From NCBI RefSeq assembly GCF_002929495.1, contig NZ_PJJJ01000037.1, positions 389,954-453,953 on the forward strand: 64,000 nucleotides of DNA. The letters run 5' to 3'. A program made the position numbers and the translations under genes. Source of the DNA: Cryobacterium sp. Y82. Lineage in GTDB: Bacteria > Actinomycetota > Actinomycetes > Actinomycetales > Microbacteriaceae. The notes under the pieces are model-generated. The model had not been told where the DNA came from. It did not search any database and saw only the letters and a program-made list of their open reading frames with translations. Positions 17,776 to 27,500 of this stretch are shown here, in pieces (position 1 is the first letter of the stretch; every line of letters starts with the position of its first letter).

Positions 17776-19029
17776 ATGACCGCGGGCATCGAACACACTG
17801 CGCCCACCAGCCACCGGCGTCTGAGCATCGCAATGATCGGTACCCGCGGAGTTCCCGCAGCCTACGGCGGCTTTGAAACCGCCGTCGAGGAAATTGGCCG
17901 CCGGCTCGTCGATCGTGGTCACGACGTGACCGTCTATTGTCGCCGCACCGCCCAGCCGGTGCCAAAAGAGTACCTCGGCATGAAACTCGTCGAGCTGCCG
18001 GCACTGCGCCACAAAATTCTTGAGACCTTGAGTCACACGGGGCTGTCGGTCTTGCACGCCACCCTGCACCGTCCGGCCGACGTCGCATTCGTATTCAACG
18101 CTGCCAACGCCCCGTTCGTGCCGCTGTTGCGCCTACGCGGAATCCCCAGCGTCGTGCACGTCGACGGTCTGGAGTGGAAGCGCGACAAGTGGGGCGGCGC
18201 CGGTCGACGCTACTACCGCTGGGCCGAGCAAGTATCGGTGCGCGAAGCTGACGCCCTCATCGCCGACGCGCAGGGAATCGTTGACTACTACCGGGACGAG
18301 TTTTCCATCCCGACAGAACTAATCTCGTACGGCACCCGAATTTTGCACGATACCCCGGCAGATCGGCTCGCTGAACTCGGCCTTCGCCCGGGCGGCTACC
18401 ACCTGGTCGTTGCCCGGTTCGAACCAGAAAACCATGTCGACATCATCGTCGAGGGATACCGAGCCAGCGAAGCGCGACTCCCGCTCGTGGTCGTCGGCTC
18501 TGCGCCCTATGCGGCCGACCACACCAACCGCATCAGTGACCTCGCCGCCTCCGATTCCCGCATTCGCATGCTCGGCAGTGTGTGGGACCAAAATCAGCTC
18601 GACCAGCTCTACAAACACGCCAGCACCTACCTGCATGGCCACTCGGTCGGCGGCACAAACCCGTCGCTGCTGCGGGCGATGGGTGCCGGCACCATGGTCA
18701 TCGCCTGGGACGTCGTCTTCAATCGTGAGGTCCTCGCCCTAGATGGCGCCTACTTCTCTGGGGCGGATTCCCTCAGCGCCCTGATCGAAGACGCGGAAGT
18801 GAATCCCGATCGAGTCGCCGAGGTCGCGGCGGCACTACAACAGCGCGCTGAGCAGCTCTACAACTGGGACAGCGTCACGACCAGCTACGAAAAACTCGCT
18901 GGGCGGGTGGCCGTTGGCTACAGCACCCACCGCCAAAGCAGCGGCAGGGCCGGAGTGTCGATGTGGAGCCTTTCCGACAACCTGAGCAAGCAACCGACAA
19001 CCGCGCCATCCAGGGGGATCACCTTATGA
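17776..19029 (+). CDS. Glycosyltransferase (DUF1972 / GT4, rhamnosyltransferase-like)
   Basis: A 417-residue GT-B enzyme. The N-terminal I-G-T-R-G-V-P-A-A-Y-G-G-F-E-T is the DUF1972 signature seen in RgpA-like rhamnosyltransferases; V-H-V-D-G-L-E-W-K-R-D-K-W is the second conserved patch. The C-terminal half (G-H-S-V-G-G-T-N-P-S-L-L-R-A-M) is the donor-sugar site. It likely adds the second sugar to the lipid-linked precursor. Translationally coupled on both sides: one base from the upstream gene, and an ATGA overlap with the next. Confidence 0.9.
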   Translation: MTAGIEHTAPTSHRRLSIAMIGTRGVPAAYGGFETAVEEIGRRLVDRGHDVTVYCRRTAQPVPKEYLGMKLVELPALRHKILETLSHTGLSVLHATLHRPADVAFVFNAANAPFVPLLRLRGIPSVVHVDGLEWKRDKWGGAGRRYYRWAEQVSVREADALIADAQGIVDYYRDEFSIPTELISYGTRILHDTPADRLAELGLRPGGYHLVVARFEPENHVDIIVEGYRASEARLPLVVVGSAPYAADHTNRISDLAASDSRIRMLGSVWDQNQLDQLYKHASTYLHGHSVGGTNPSLLRAMGAGTMVIAWDVVFNREVLALDGAYFSGADSLSALIEDAEVNPDRVAEVAAALQQRAEQLYNWDSVTTSYEKLAGRVAVGYSTHRQSSGRAGVSMWSLSDNLSKQPTTAPSRGITL

Positions 19030-19799
19030 CCAGCACCTCAGCCCAAATCGCTCGTTCGACCGAATCGTACTGTGACACCGTGCGCCGTCTGTCGTCCGCC
19101 CAGAAAACGGCGGGCCGCGGCGCTCCGGCCTATTCGGTCTACGTGAACCGCCGCGTGGGGCGCTACCTCGCGGCGGGCGCGTTTCGGTTAGGCCTGACCC
19201 CCAACAACGTCACGGCCGTCAGTGCGGGCTTCACGTTCTGTGCGATCGGACTCTTGGCTATCGGTGAGCCGAGCTGGTGGCTCGGACTTGTCGTGTGGCT
19301 GCTGCTCGCCATCGGGTATGCCTTCGACTCGGCCGACGGCCAGGTCGCCAGGTTGCGCGGCGGTGGCTCCCCTTCGGGGGAATGGCTCGACCACGTCGTT
19401 GACTCCATCAAGATTTCAACCCTGCATCTAGCGGTGCTCATCACGATGTTTACACACTTTCCACTTTCCAATTCGATCTGGCTGCTCGTACCCATCGGGT
19501 TTGCGGTCGTGGCCGCCGTGTCGTTCTTCGCAATGATTCTGAACGACCTACTTAAGGCCAAGCACGCGCCGACGGCGCCGCTCTCCACCGCTCCCCGCTC
19601 CGCGCTGCGGTCATTTCTTGGTCTGCCGACCGACTACGGCATACTCTGTCTCGCCTTCGTGCTGCTGGGCGCTCCGTTAGCTTTTTTTGGCCTGTACAGC
19701 CTGCTTTTTGTGGCCAATGCGCTTTATCTCGCCTTGGCGCTCGGCAAATGGTTTCGCGATATGACCGCGCTGGGACGCGCGGAAGTCGCCCGACCGTAG
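19026..19799 (+). CDS. CDP-alcohol phosphatidyltransferase family protein
   Basis: A 257-residue integral membrane enzyme with about six helices. The active-site pattern D-G-x2-A-R-x8-G-x3-D-x3-D is perfect (D-G-Q-V-A-R ... G-E-W-L-D-H-V-V-D, residues ~107-131), so it should use a CDP-linked donor and release CMP. Chosen start: the ATG at 19026 overlapping the preceding stop. Location inside a polysaccharide operon rather than with phospholipid genes suggests a role in attaching a phospho-alcohol to a glycan or lipid carrier. The TagD-like gene at 32465 could supply the CDP-alcohol. The substrate is not evident from sequence. Confidence 0.88.
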   Translation: MTSTSAQIARSTESYCDTVRRLSSAQKTAGRGAPAYSVYVNRRVGRYLAAGAFRLGLTPNNVTAVSAGFTFCAIGLLAIGEPSWWLGLVVWLLLAIGYAFDSADGQVARLRGGGSPSGEWLDHVVDSIKISTLHLAVLITMFTHFPLSNSIWLLVPIGFAVVAAVSFFAMILNDLLKAKHAPTAPLSTAPRSALRSFLGLPTDYGILCLAFVLLGAPLAFFGLYSLLFVANALYLALALGKWFRDMTALGRAEVARP

Positions 19800-19836
19800 T
19801 TCGACATCCGCTGTAACAACGAAGCGACTCTGCCGT

Positions 19837-19852
19837 GTGCCCCGTTCTGGGG
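19837..19852 (+). promoter_or_regulatory. Locus-specific inverted repeat GTGCCCC-N5-GGGG, copy A
   Basis: GTGCCCC-GTTCT-GGGG, 75 bases before the GTG of the Wzz/BY-kinase gene. Same pattern as copies at 28231 and 29109. A second palindrome CACGT-TCCG-ACGTG (19863-19876) follows it. Confidence 0.5.
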
Positions 19853-19927
19853 CTGCTTCATCCCACGTTCCGACGTGAGTTTTGATCACCTTGATTGTAG
19901 TGTGGGCGCAACCGGACGGAGAAAGCT

Positions 19928-21394
19928 GTGGAACCAATCGACTATCTGAGAACCATCACGAGACGGTGGCTGCTCATCGCTATTGTGGGCCTTCTCGGAG
20001 GCGCGGTGGCGTGGGGCTATGCGACCACCCAGCCGGCGCAGTACCAGGCAACCAACAGCGTCTTCGTGACGAGCGACCGCGGTGAGACCACAGGCGAGCT
20101 GTTGCAATCGTCAACCTTCACTCAAAACCTTGTGCAGTCCTACGCTCAACTCGCCACAACACCAACCGTTCTGGCCCCGGTGATCAGCAAGCTCGGATTG
20201 AATACTTCCACGCAGGCCCTGGCCTCCCGGGTCACCGCGGAGATTCCCATCAACACTGTTTTCATTAACATCACCGTTACCAGCCGGTCGTCGACGCAGG
20301 CCGTGGCTCTCGCTGATGCTGTCTCCGATTCCCTCGCCACCGCGGTCGAAAACTTGGCGCCGAAAGGGCCCGACAATTTGCCATCGATCACGGTGGAGAC
20401 GGTTTCTCCTGCTCAGCTGCCGGGCAGCCCGTTTGCACCGAATACGCAGCTGATCGTCGTCACCGGATTGCTGCTCGGGCTCGTTCTCGGTGTGCTCTAC
20501 GCCCTGGCCCGCGAGGTGTTCGATACCCGGGTGAGCACGGAGAAGGACCTCGACCGGGTCTCCTCTGATCCCCTGCTCGGAATGATCGGTCGCAAGAAGC
20601 GCACCGACCCAGCAGGTCTGGTCATGCGAGTGATGCCACACAGTGCCCTGGCTGAGGCGTACCGGCGAGTGCGGGCCAACCTGGAATTCATCGACGTGGA
20701 CAGCCCGCCACGCAGCGCCGTGGTTACGTCCGCAGTGACCCGCGATGGCAAGTCCACGACCGCGATCAACCTTGCCCTCGCCATGGCGGAACGGTCGTCG
20801 CGAGTACTCCTAATTGATGCCGACCTACGCCGCCCGTCGATCGCCGAGCTGTGCGACCTCGAAGGCGACGTGGGACTGACGACTGTTCTGCTCGGCGATG
20901 TCGGACCCGACGACGCCATCGTGCGCTGGTCGAACGGTATCGACGTGTTGCCCTCCGGCGCTGTGCCGCCCAACCCCGGACAGTTGCTCGGTTCGGCCGC
21001 AATGAAAACCCTGATGCAACGCCTACTGCTTGATTACGACTTTATCGTCGTCGATTCCCCGCCGCTGCTGCCGGCCACCGATGCCCTCGGTCTGTCACAT
21101 CTCACCGATGGCGCCATTGTTGTCGCCCGCTACAGGGCGACCACCCGCCAACAGCTGGCCACTACGCTGGAGTCGCTCGAAGCCGTCAACGCGCGCATTC
21201 TCGGCATCGTGCTCAACCAAGTGCGGGAACGTCGCGCTGAGGTGTACTACGGGCCGCTCACCCCAACGGCTGGTGCTGCCGCGCCGACCCCAGGAACGAG
21301 CAACCGGGTCACGGCCACCCGAGCACCTCGCACCACCTTTGATGAGACGGGCCGTCGCAGCGCCCGCACGTCGGAACCTACTCGGTCGTCATAG
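19928..21394 (+). CDS. Polysaccharide co-polymerase / BY-type tyrosine kinase (Wzz-CpsD fusion)
   Basis: A 488-residue membrane protein regulating chain length and export. A Wzz-type domain lies between two helices (~residues 14-36 and 175-195). The cytoplasmic ATPase follows with Walker A variant V-T-R-D-G-K-S-T at ~276, A' V-L-L-I-D-A-D-L-R-R-P and Walker B D-F-I-V-V-D-S-P-P. The C-terminal tail, normally a tyrosine cluster, has only one Y-Y pair followed by a Thr/Pro/Arg-rich end. GTG start with GGAGA upstream. It has its own upstream inverted repeat, so it probably starts a new transcript; its stop overlaps the next gene (TAGTG). Confidence 0.92.
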   Translation: MEPIDYLRTITRRWLLIAIVGLLGGAVAWGYATTQPAQYQATNSVFVTSDRGETTGELLQSSTFTQNLVQSYAQLATTPTVLAPVISKLGLNTSTQALASRVTAEIPINTVFINITVTSRSSTQAVALADAVSDSLATAVENLAPKGPDNLPSITVETVSPAQLPGSPFAPNTQLIVVTGLLLGLVLGVLYALAREVFDTRVSTEKDLDRVSSDPLLGMIGRKKRTDPAGLVMRVMPHSALAEAYRRVRANLEFIDVDSPPRSAVVTSAVTRDGKSTTAINLALAMAERSSRVLLIDADLRRPSIAELCDLEGDVGLTTVLLGDVGPDDAIVRWSNGIDVLPSGAVPPNPGQLLGSAAMKTLMQRLLLDYDFIVVDSPPLLPATDALGLSHLTDGAIVVARYRATTRQQLATTLESLEAVNARILGIVLNQVRERRAEVYYGPLTPTAGAAAPTPGTSNRVTATRAPRTTFDETGRRSARTSEPTRSS

Positions 21395-22404
21395 TGCGGG
21401 TCCTCCAGTCATTTCCGGAGGGTCGCACGACGACGAATCCCTACCTGCTGCAACTGAGCCGGTCGCTCAGCCCACACGTCGAGGTGCTTGGCTTCACTTG
21501 GCGGCGGGCCCTCACCAGCCGTTACGATGTGTTCCACGTGCACTGGCCGGAATTACTATTGCAGGGTCGAACACCGGTGCGGGCGCTGGCCAGACGGATG
21601 TTGTTCCGCCTGTTCCTGCTGCGTCTGCGCCTGTGTCGTACGGCGGTGGTGCGAACGCTGCACAACCTGCGCAGCCACGACCTCTCACCGCGGCATGACC
21701 AACGCTTACTCAAGCGTTTCGACCTGCGCACAACCCTGTGGATCAGGCTCAACCCATTCACACCGGTGCCCGCTGACGCGCTCGAACACACCATCCCGCA
21801 CGGCGACTACCGAGACTGGTACTTCGACGTGACGTCAGGCACGCCCGTACCTGGTCGGCTGCTCTACTTCGGACTCATTCGCCCATACAAGGGTGTGGAC
21901 ACCCTCGTGCACGCCTTTCAGCAGCTGGGCACCGGGCTCCTGGCCGATCCCCTGCCGACGCTGCGTATCGTCGGGGCTCCCCAATCCAGCGACCTGGCCA
22001 AGCAGCTGCGGCTGACCGCGGCTGACGACCCACGCATCGAACTTGTGCTGCGCCATGCGAGTGATGCCGAGCTGGCCGGCGCCATCCACGCAGCCGAACT
22101 GGTCGTGTTGCCGTACGCCGAGATGCATAACTCCGGCGCAGCACTGCTGGCCCTCTCTCTCGACCGGGCAGTATTGGTACCAGAAAACGCGGTAACGACC
22201 GCACTGGCCGACGAGGTCGGCACTGATTGGGTACTCACCTACACCGGGCCGCTGTGCGCTGAGGTTCTGGCCGATGCGCTCGTGCGCGTGCGGTGGCCGC
22301 GGAGCGCCCCTGCGCCCGATCTCTCGCACCGCCGATGGTCGGTCGGAGCGGCCGCTCACGTCGAAGCCTATGGCAGGGCCGTGCAGTCTGTCCGCTCGCA
22401 CTAA
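21394..22404 (+). CDS. Glycosyltransferase (GT-B fold, GT4-like)
   Basis: A 336-residue protein beginning V-R-V-L-Q-S-F-P-E-G, with F-H-V-H-W-P-E near residue 50 (acceptor domain). A donor domain contains Y-F-G-L-I-R-P-Y-K-G-V-D and the A-E-L-V-V-L-P-Y-A-E-M-H-N-S-G-A region typical of GT4. GTG start at 21394 shares a base with the stop of the kinase gene. It is the last gene of the rightward run and converges with the gene at 22429. Confidence 0.85.
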   Translation: MRVLQSFPEGRTTTNPYLLQLSRSLSPHVEVLGFTWRRALTSRYDVFHVHWPELLLQGRTPVRALARRMLFRLFLLRLRLCRTAVVRTLHNLRSHDLSPRHDQRLLKRFDLRTTLWIRLNPFTPVPADALEHTIPHGDYRDWYFDVTSGTPVPGRLLYFGLIRPYKGVDTLVHAFQQLGTGLLADPLPTLRIVGAPQSSDLAKQLRLTAADDPRIELVLRHASDAELAGAIHAAELVVLPYAEMHNSGAALLALSLDRAVLVPENAVTTALADEVGTDWVLTYTGPLCAEVLADALVRVRWPRSAPAPDLSHRRWSVGAAAHVEAYGRAVQSVRSH

Positions 22405-22428
22405 ACCGAGTGATCGGCGGTATACCGC

Positions 22429-23508
22429 TCAGGCGCCAACGAATAACCAGGCGTCGGCGGCGAGCCGGCCATCGATGGCCGGCAGATCCTCGACTGCAGG
22501 GCGAGGGTCCTGTACGGCGCGCACCATGGCATCCGCTAGCAGCTGCGGGGTGCATCCCGGCGCGACCACCTCGTGGCCGTGCGCGTTGAGCCAGGACGCG
22601 AGCCCGGTTTCGGTCGTGGTCACAATCGAACAGCCGTGCGCGAGACCCTCGACGATCGGCAGGCCGACCTGTTCACGCCAAGTGGCGGTCGGTTGACTGG
22701 GCAGGGCCAGCACGCTGGCGCGGCGCAACTGTCGGTGAATCTCGCTGCGTGGCGGGTCGATGACAAGCTCGATCGTTGGGTCGTTGGCGACGGCCTGCCG
22801 CGCCTGATTCTCCAGTGCGCCCTTGCCAATCACGGTGAGGCGGGCCTCGGGCAGCGCTTTGGTCACCAGCGGCCACGCCGCGAGAAGGCTGGGCAACCCT
22901 TTGCGCTGGGCGAACGCACCAAGAAAAACCACCCGGTTCATCTCAGGGTCGCCGTCAGCGATGCAGGCGCATGCGGCCGGCAAGGCCGGAATAACGACCG
23001 AAGCGGCATCCCGAGCGGGTTCGGGCAGGGCCGTGCGGTACGTGACGCGTGCCGCATCCGTTCCAAAAACGATGCGGTCGGTCTGACGCCAGACGAAGCG
23101 GGCGGCGATGCCGTTGAGACCGCGACGCAGTCGCGCCCGGATATCGAGTTGGCGTTCGAACGGGTCAGCGTTTTCCAGGGCGTAACACACGATGCTCGCT
23201 CGACTACCACCGATCAGCGCCCGCAGGCGGAGGGCGCTGATCGCTAGCGTGCTGGCCCAGACACTCGAAAGCATGAGCGGTTCGCCAATTTCCAGTGTCG
23301 TGATCGAGGAGCGAGCCAGCAACCACGCTGCGCGCACGGGGTGAGCCTGCACGAGCACGAGGCCTGTGGCCAGTTCCTCGTGAAAGTCGTACCTCTTAAT
23401 ACGGAACAAAATGGCAGCCGGCGGCAGCTCATGTGCCCGTTCGAGGTGGGCGCTACGCAGCGTGCGGTACAGCCGTGCCCGGTCGGTCAGAATTCGAACG
23501 TTAGCCAC
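22429..23508 (-). CDS. Glycosyltransferase family 4 protein
   Basis: About 359 residues. A GTG at 23508, overlapping the upstream glycosyltransferase by eight bases, is preferred; the frame extends 17 codons further into that gene. The C-terminal donor domain is clear: F-L-G-A-F-A-Q-R-K-G-L (~195), L-T-V-I-G-K-G, and E-Q-V-G-L-P-I-V-E-G-L-A-H-G, an E-x7-E-like segment. The N-terminal acceptor domain is less conserved. It probably forms a two-gene unit with the GT2 gene upstream. Confidence 0.85.
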   Translation of the reverse strand: MANVRILTDRARLYRTLRSAHLERAHELPPAAILFRIKRYDFHEELATGLVLVQAHPVRAAWLLARSSITTLEIGEPLMLSSVWASTLAISALRLRALIGGSRASIVCYALENADPFERQLDIRARLRRGLNGIAARFVWRQTDRIVFGTDAARVTYRTALPEPARDAASVVIPALPAACACIADGDPEMNRVVFLGAFAQRKGLPSLLAAWPLVTKALPEARLTVIGKGALENQARQAVANDPTIELVIDPPRSEIHRQLRRASVLALPSQPTATWREQVGLPIVEGLAHGCSIVTTTETGLASWLNAHGHEVVAPGCTPQLLADAMVRAVQDPRPAVEDLPAIDGRLAADAWLFVGA

Positions 23509-24475
23509 GCTTGTACTCGTGGTAGACCGAGCCCACCGAACCGGCCAGCATCCCGGCACCGCGGGCGGCTGTGCGCAGGCCTCGGGCGCGCAACGGGACC
23601 TGCCCGACGAGGGATCCGGCGAGGTACCGCACGATCCCGCCGCAAACCCGCGCGGCGCCGCGCGCTTGCAGGTTCATACGCACCAGCACGCGTTTGGCAT
23701 GTTCAGTGTCGTCAAGGTTGATACGACTCCAGGTGTTTCCCATGCGAAACGCGCGTTGCAGCACCCACTCCCGGGTGAGACGATCCGCCGGAACGATATC
23801 GATGACGATGGCTTCATCGCACCAGATCATCTGCCCGCCGCGTTGGTGCAACTGCCGGGTAAACAAAGAGTCCGATCCGCCCGACAGCCCGAACCGTTCG
23901 TCAAAGCTGAGCCCTAATCGACGCACCTGGGCTAGATCGAGAAGCAGATTATTGGTTGCCGCGAGCGATACCGGCGTGCCCGTAGTGAACCGGCGGCGCT
24001 CGAAGAAGCCACCGGCCCGAATCCACTGGTCCGGTTCGATATCGTACTGCGACAGTACCGGGCCGACGACGGCCGCGGGCCGATAGGTCGAGTAGGTATC
24101 GAGCAGTTGCACGAGCCAGTGGCTGCTTGGTCGTTCGTCATCGTCGATGAAGATGAGCAGGTCGGCACCCTGACCTTCGTGCAGCGCTCGATTGCGCGCC
24201 GAGGCGATACCCGGGGTGGGTTCGTGCACGTATCGAATGGGAGTCGCCCCGGTCGATGCGGGCTCCCCGGCTTCTACCCACCGGGTATCGGTCACGAGGG
24301 TGCGAGCTCCGGCGTCAGGATCGTTGTCTATGACGATGATCTCCACCGGTGCCAGCACCATGCCGGCCTGGTCGAGCAGTTCCGGCAGGAGTTCCTCGAG
24401 ATCGGCCGGGCGTCGATAGGTCAGCACCGCAATCACTACGCGCGGGTCACGTGTGGATCGATGGACGGATGACAT
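23501..24475 (-). CDS. Glycosyltransferase family 2 protein
   Basis: A 324-residue GT-A enzyme. Nucleotide-binding start V-V-I-A-V-L-T-Y-R-R-P; metal-binding acidic motif F-I-D-D-D-E-R; acceptor/base region S-G-G-S-D-S-L-F. No membrane helix. ATG at 24475 is chosen over a TTG two codons earlier, because GAGGGG stands seven bases before it. The C-terminal region (~255-324) is Arg/Ala-rich and may contact the membrane. Coupled to the following GT4 gene. Confidence 0.88.
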   Translation of the reverse strand: MSSVHRSTRDPRVVIAVLTYRRPADLEELLPELLDQAGMVLAPVEIIVIDNDPDAGARTLVTDTRWVEAGEPASTGATPIRYVHEPTPGIASARNRALHEGQGADLLIFIDDDERPSSHWLVQLLDTYSTYRPAAVVGPVLSQYDIEPDQWIRAGGFFERRRFTTGTPVSLAATNNLLLDLAQVRRLGLSFDERFGLSGGSDSLFTRQLHQRGGQMIWCDEAIVIDIVPADRLTREWVLQRAFRMGNTWSRINLDDTEHAKRVLVRMNLQARGAARVCGGIVRYLAGSLVGQVPLRARGLRTAARGAGMLAGSVGSVYHEYKRG

Positions 24476-24553
24476 ACCCAAACCCCTCTGTAGCGATGAA
24501 AACGATGCTGGTGGTGCTGTGTGAAAACGAGAAGGTCGGGATTGGGGCGCGGT

Positions 24554-27500
24554 TCAATTGGCTCGCTTCACGATCAGGTCATCGAATGTCGCGGTGACGG
24601 GCGTCACGGTAGCAGTCGACCCCAGATAGAAGGCCAGACCAACGGCACCGGGTGTCTGCATCGCAGCGGTCGAATCGGTCACCGTGGTCTGCCACGCCGA
24701 CGGTTCCGGTGTGCCGAGGGCCCAGACTTTGGCACGAATTGTCGTCGGGGCCGAGCCGATGACCTGAACGCGCAGTTGCACCTCGGTTCCGGTTGTGTAG
24801 GTGAGGCCGGAGATGTTCTGGGCCTTCAGGGTGGTAGCCCCGCGCATGAGCTGCAGTTGCACAACTCCGGTCGACAGATTCTTCATGCGCACCCGGTAGT
24901 CGTCCGTGCCGACCCGGCGGCCGATCAGCGAGGTGAACGCGCCGGAACCGGTCGCATCCTGCTGGAGGGTCGTGGTGACGAGCATGTCAGTGTCGAGCAG
25001 GGACACGCCAGACAGGTACGCATTGACGGTGCCTCCGGCAGCGGCCTTAAGGCGGCCGACTCCGCCACTGACCGAGTAATTCGATGCCGTACCGGTCGTC
25101 GTCCAGGCTCCTCCGGTGTCGGCGGTGCCCAGGCCGGTTGCCACGGTGCGGGAGAATGCGTCGGTGGCCAGCGGGGTGTTCGGGTCGACTGCCGGAACGA
25201 CAACCGCCTGCCTGGTTTGCGCGCTGGCGGAGGAATTATCGGTCACCGTCAGGGTCACGTCGTAGGTGCCCGCAACGGCGTAGCTGTGTGAGGCGGTCAC
25301 ACCGCTGCCGGTGCTCCCGTCGCCGAAGTCCCAGCTGTAGCCGGTGATGGTGCCGTCGCTGTCGGCGGAAGTGGAAGCATCCGTCGCCACGGCGAGCGGC
25401 GTGGCCTGATAGCTGAAGGCTGCTGTCGGCAGCGCGTTGGCCGGCGGGTCGGTGGCATCAATCGTACGGGTGGTAACCGTGCTCGCCCCGGAGTTGTCGG
25501 AGACGGTGAGGGTGACCGGGTAGCTGCCGGACGCCGCGTAGGAATGCGTTGCAATGGCTCCGATTGCGGTGCTGCCGTCGCCGAAGTTCCAGGCATAGCT
25601 CGTGATGGCGCCGTCGGAATCGGTCGACCCGGTGGCATCAACGCTCAGGTCACGGTAGGTGATCGCACTGCTGAATGATGCCGTCGGCGCAACGTTGGCG
25701 GGCGGCCCTGACCGGCCGATCGAGTTGTGCCGGGCGATGGCACTGGCACTGAGGGCTGTGCCGTAGACGGCGACCTCGTCGATGTCGGCGGCAATGTAAT
25801 CACTCGCCGGCCGGCTGGTCCACCCGCTGAGATTGTCGCCTCCGATGCGCCAGAAGCCCTGGATCGGTGCCGCCGATGTCGTGTCGGTGCGCTGTGCCAC
25901 GAGAGCACCGTCTACGTACAGCGACATGCCTGCGGCCCCAACCGACGCCACTACGTGGTGCCACTGGCCGTCGTTGTACGACGCGGTTGTGTTCACCGTT
26001 CGCAGGATTCCGGGCTTCACTCCGAACCAGAGACGTCCGGCGTTGTCCATGTAAACGTGACGGTCATAGGCCGTCGATGCACCGCTCGCCGCACTTCCGA
26101 GCCCGATGATCTTTCCACCACGGGTCGTGGTGGTCTTCATCCAGGCTTCCACGGTGAAGGCGCCTCGAGGAGTCTCGAATGCGGATGATGCTGCCGTACC
26201 TACGCTCGTACCGCTGAAGCGGGACGCTGTGCCCGAGTCTGCAGCAAGCGCGCCCGGCACGTTGCGGATGACGCCGGTGCCTGCGGTCTCGTTTGAGGCC
26301 GCAGCCCAGTCGTAGGCTGTCGTACCGCTGGATTCGCCGAGAGGCCAGTACGACGAGGGCGAATCGCTCTGCACGGTCTTGGCGTAGGCGTTGTACTCGC
26401 CGGATCCAGAGACGGTCACGCTGGTGGGGTTGCCGGTTTTCACATTACCGAAGGGGTCCTGCACCCGCACGCGGTAGACGTAGGTCTGGCCCGGCGTGAG
26501 TCCGGTGTCAGTGAAGCCCATGGCCGGTCTGGACCAGTCGGTCGAGAGACCCTTCACCGTGCCGACAGAGACACCGTCACGCAGCACCTCGTAGCTGAGC
26601 TGTTCATTGTCCCGGTCGAAGGCTGCCTTCCATCCGATGCGAGCGGTACCGGTCGAGAGCGAATCGGCGGTCGGCACGAAAGCGGATGCGGCAAACGCCG
26701 CGTTCGCGACGCGCGGTCCTTCCTTATTGGGTGCAATCGCCTTGTTCGCAAAGCGCACCAGGCCCTGCTGACCTTTATTGTTGACGTTGGTGAACTCACC
26801 ACCGTAGAGCAAATATTCATTATTGGCTGTGATGGTCCACGGGCCCTGACCCTGGCCGGTGAATTTGCCGGAGTTGATCTCGGGGTAGAACGTGAGCAGG
26901 CTGGGGCTCGGTTTTGCGGTGAAGCTGGCGTAGCTGCCGACTGCATTCGGGGTGAGCGTGCTGGTGGCTGCCATGGAGAAGGTCAGGGTGCGGTGGTAGG
27001 AGCGGGGGCTGGTCTCAACCGGGCCGCCGAGATTACCGAGATTGCCGCAGTAGTGGGGGTGGCCCGTCGTGTAGACGGCACCGGCGATTGGAACGACGGA
27101 GTAGGTGTCTCCGTGACAGTCCTCCAGCCAGACGAGCGAACCATCACTCCAGTTTGCCCGGAAGGTGCCTTCGAAGTTCGCTCCAATGCCGTAATCGTAG
27201 CCGGTGCCAAAAGCGCCGTCGGCCGAGGAGGACAAGCTGGTGATAGCTCCATTCACACCACCGTTACGAACCACGGCGTTCACGGCCCAGGGCAGCGACG
27301 CACCGGTGACCGAGTCCGTCGCGGCCATGCCGTAGCCGGGAGCAGCGCCGCCGTTATACGCGGTGAAGGAGCCTCCGATGAGAACTTTAGTGCCGTCCGG
27401 CGAGATCGCCATGGCGTTGACCGACCCGCCAGTCGGGTCGCCGGTCCAGTCGCGGATGGCACCGTTGGAGGCGGCGAACGCCGCCATCTGGTTGCGCGAG

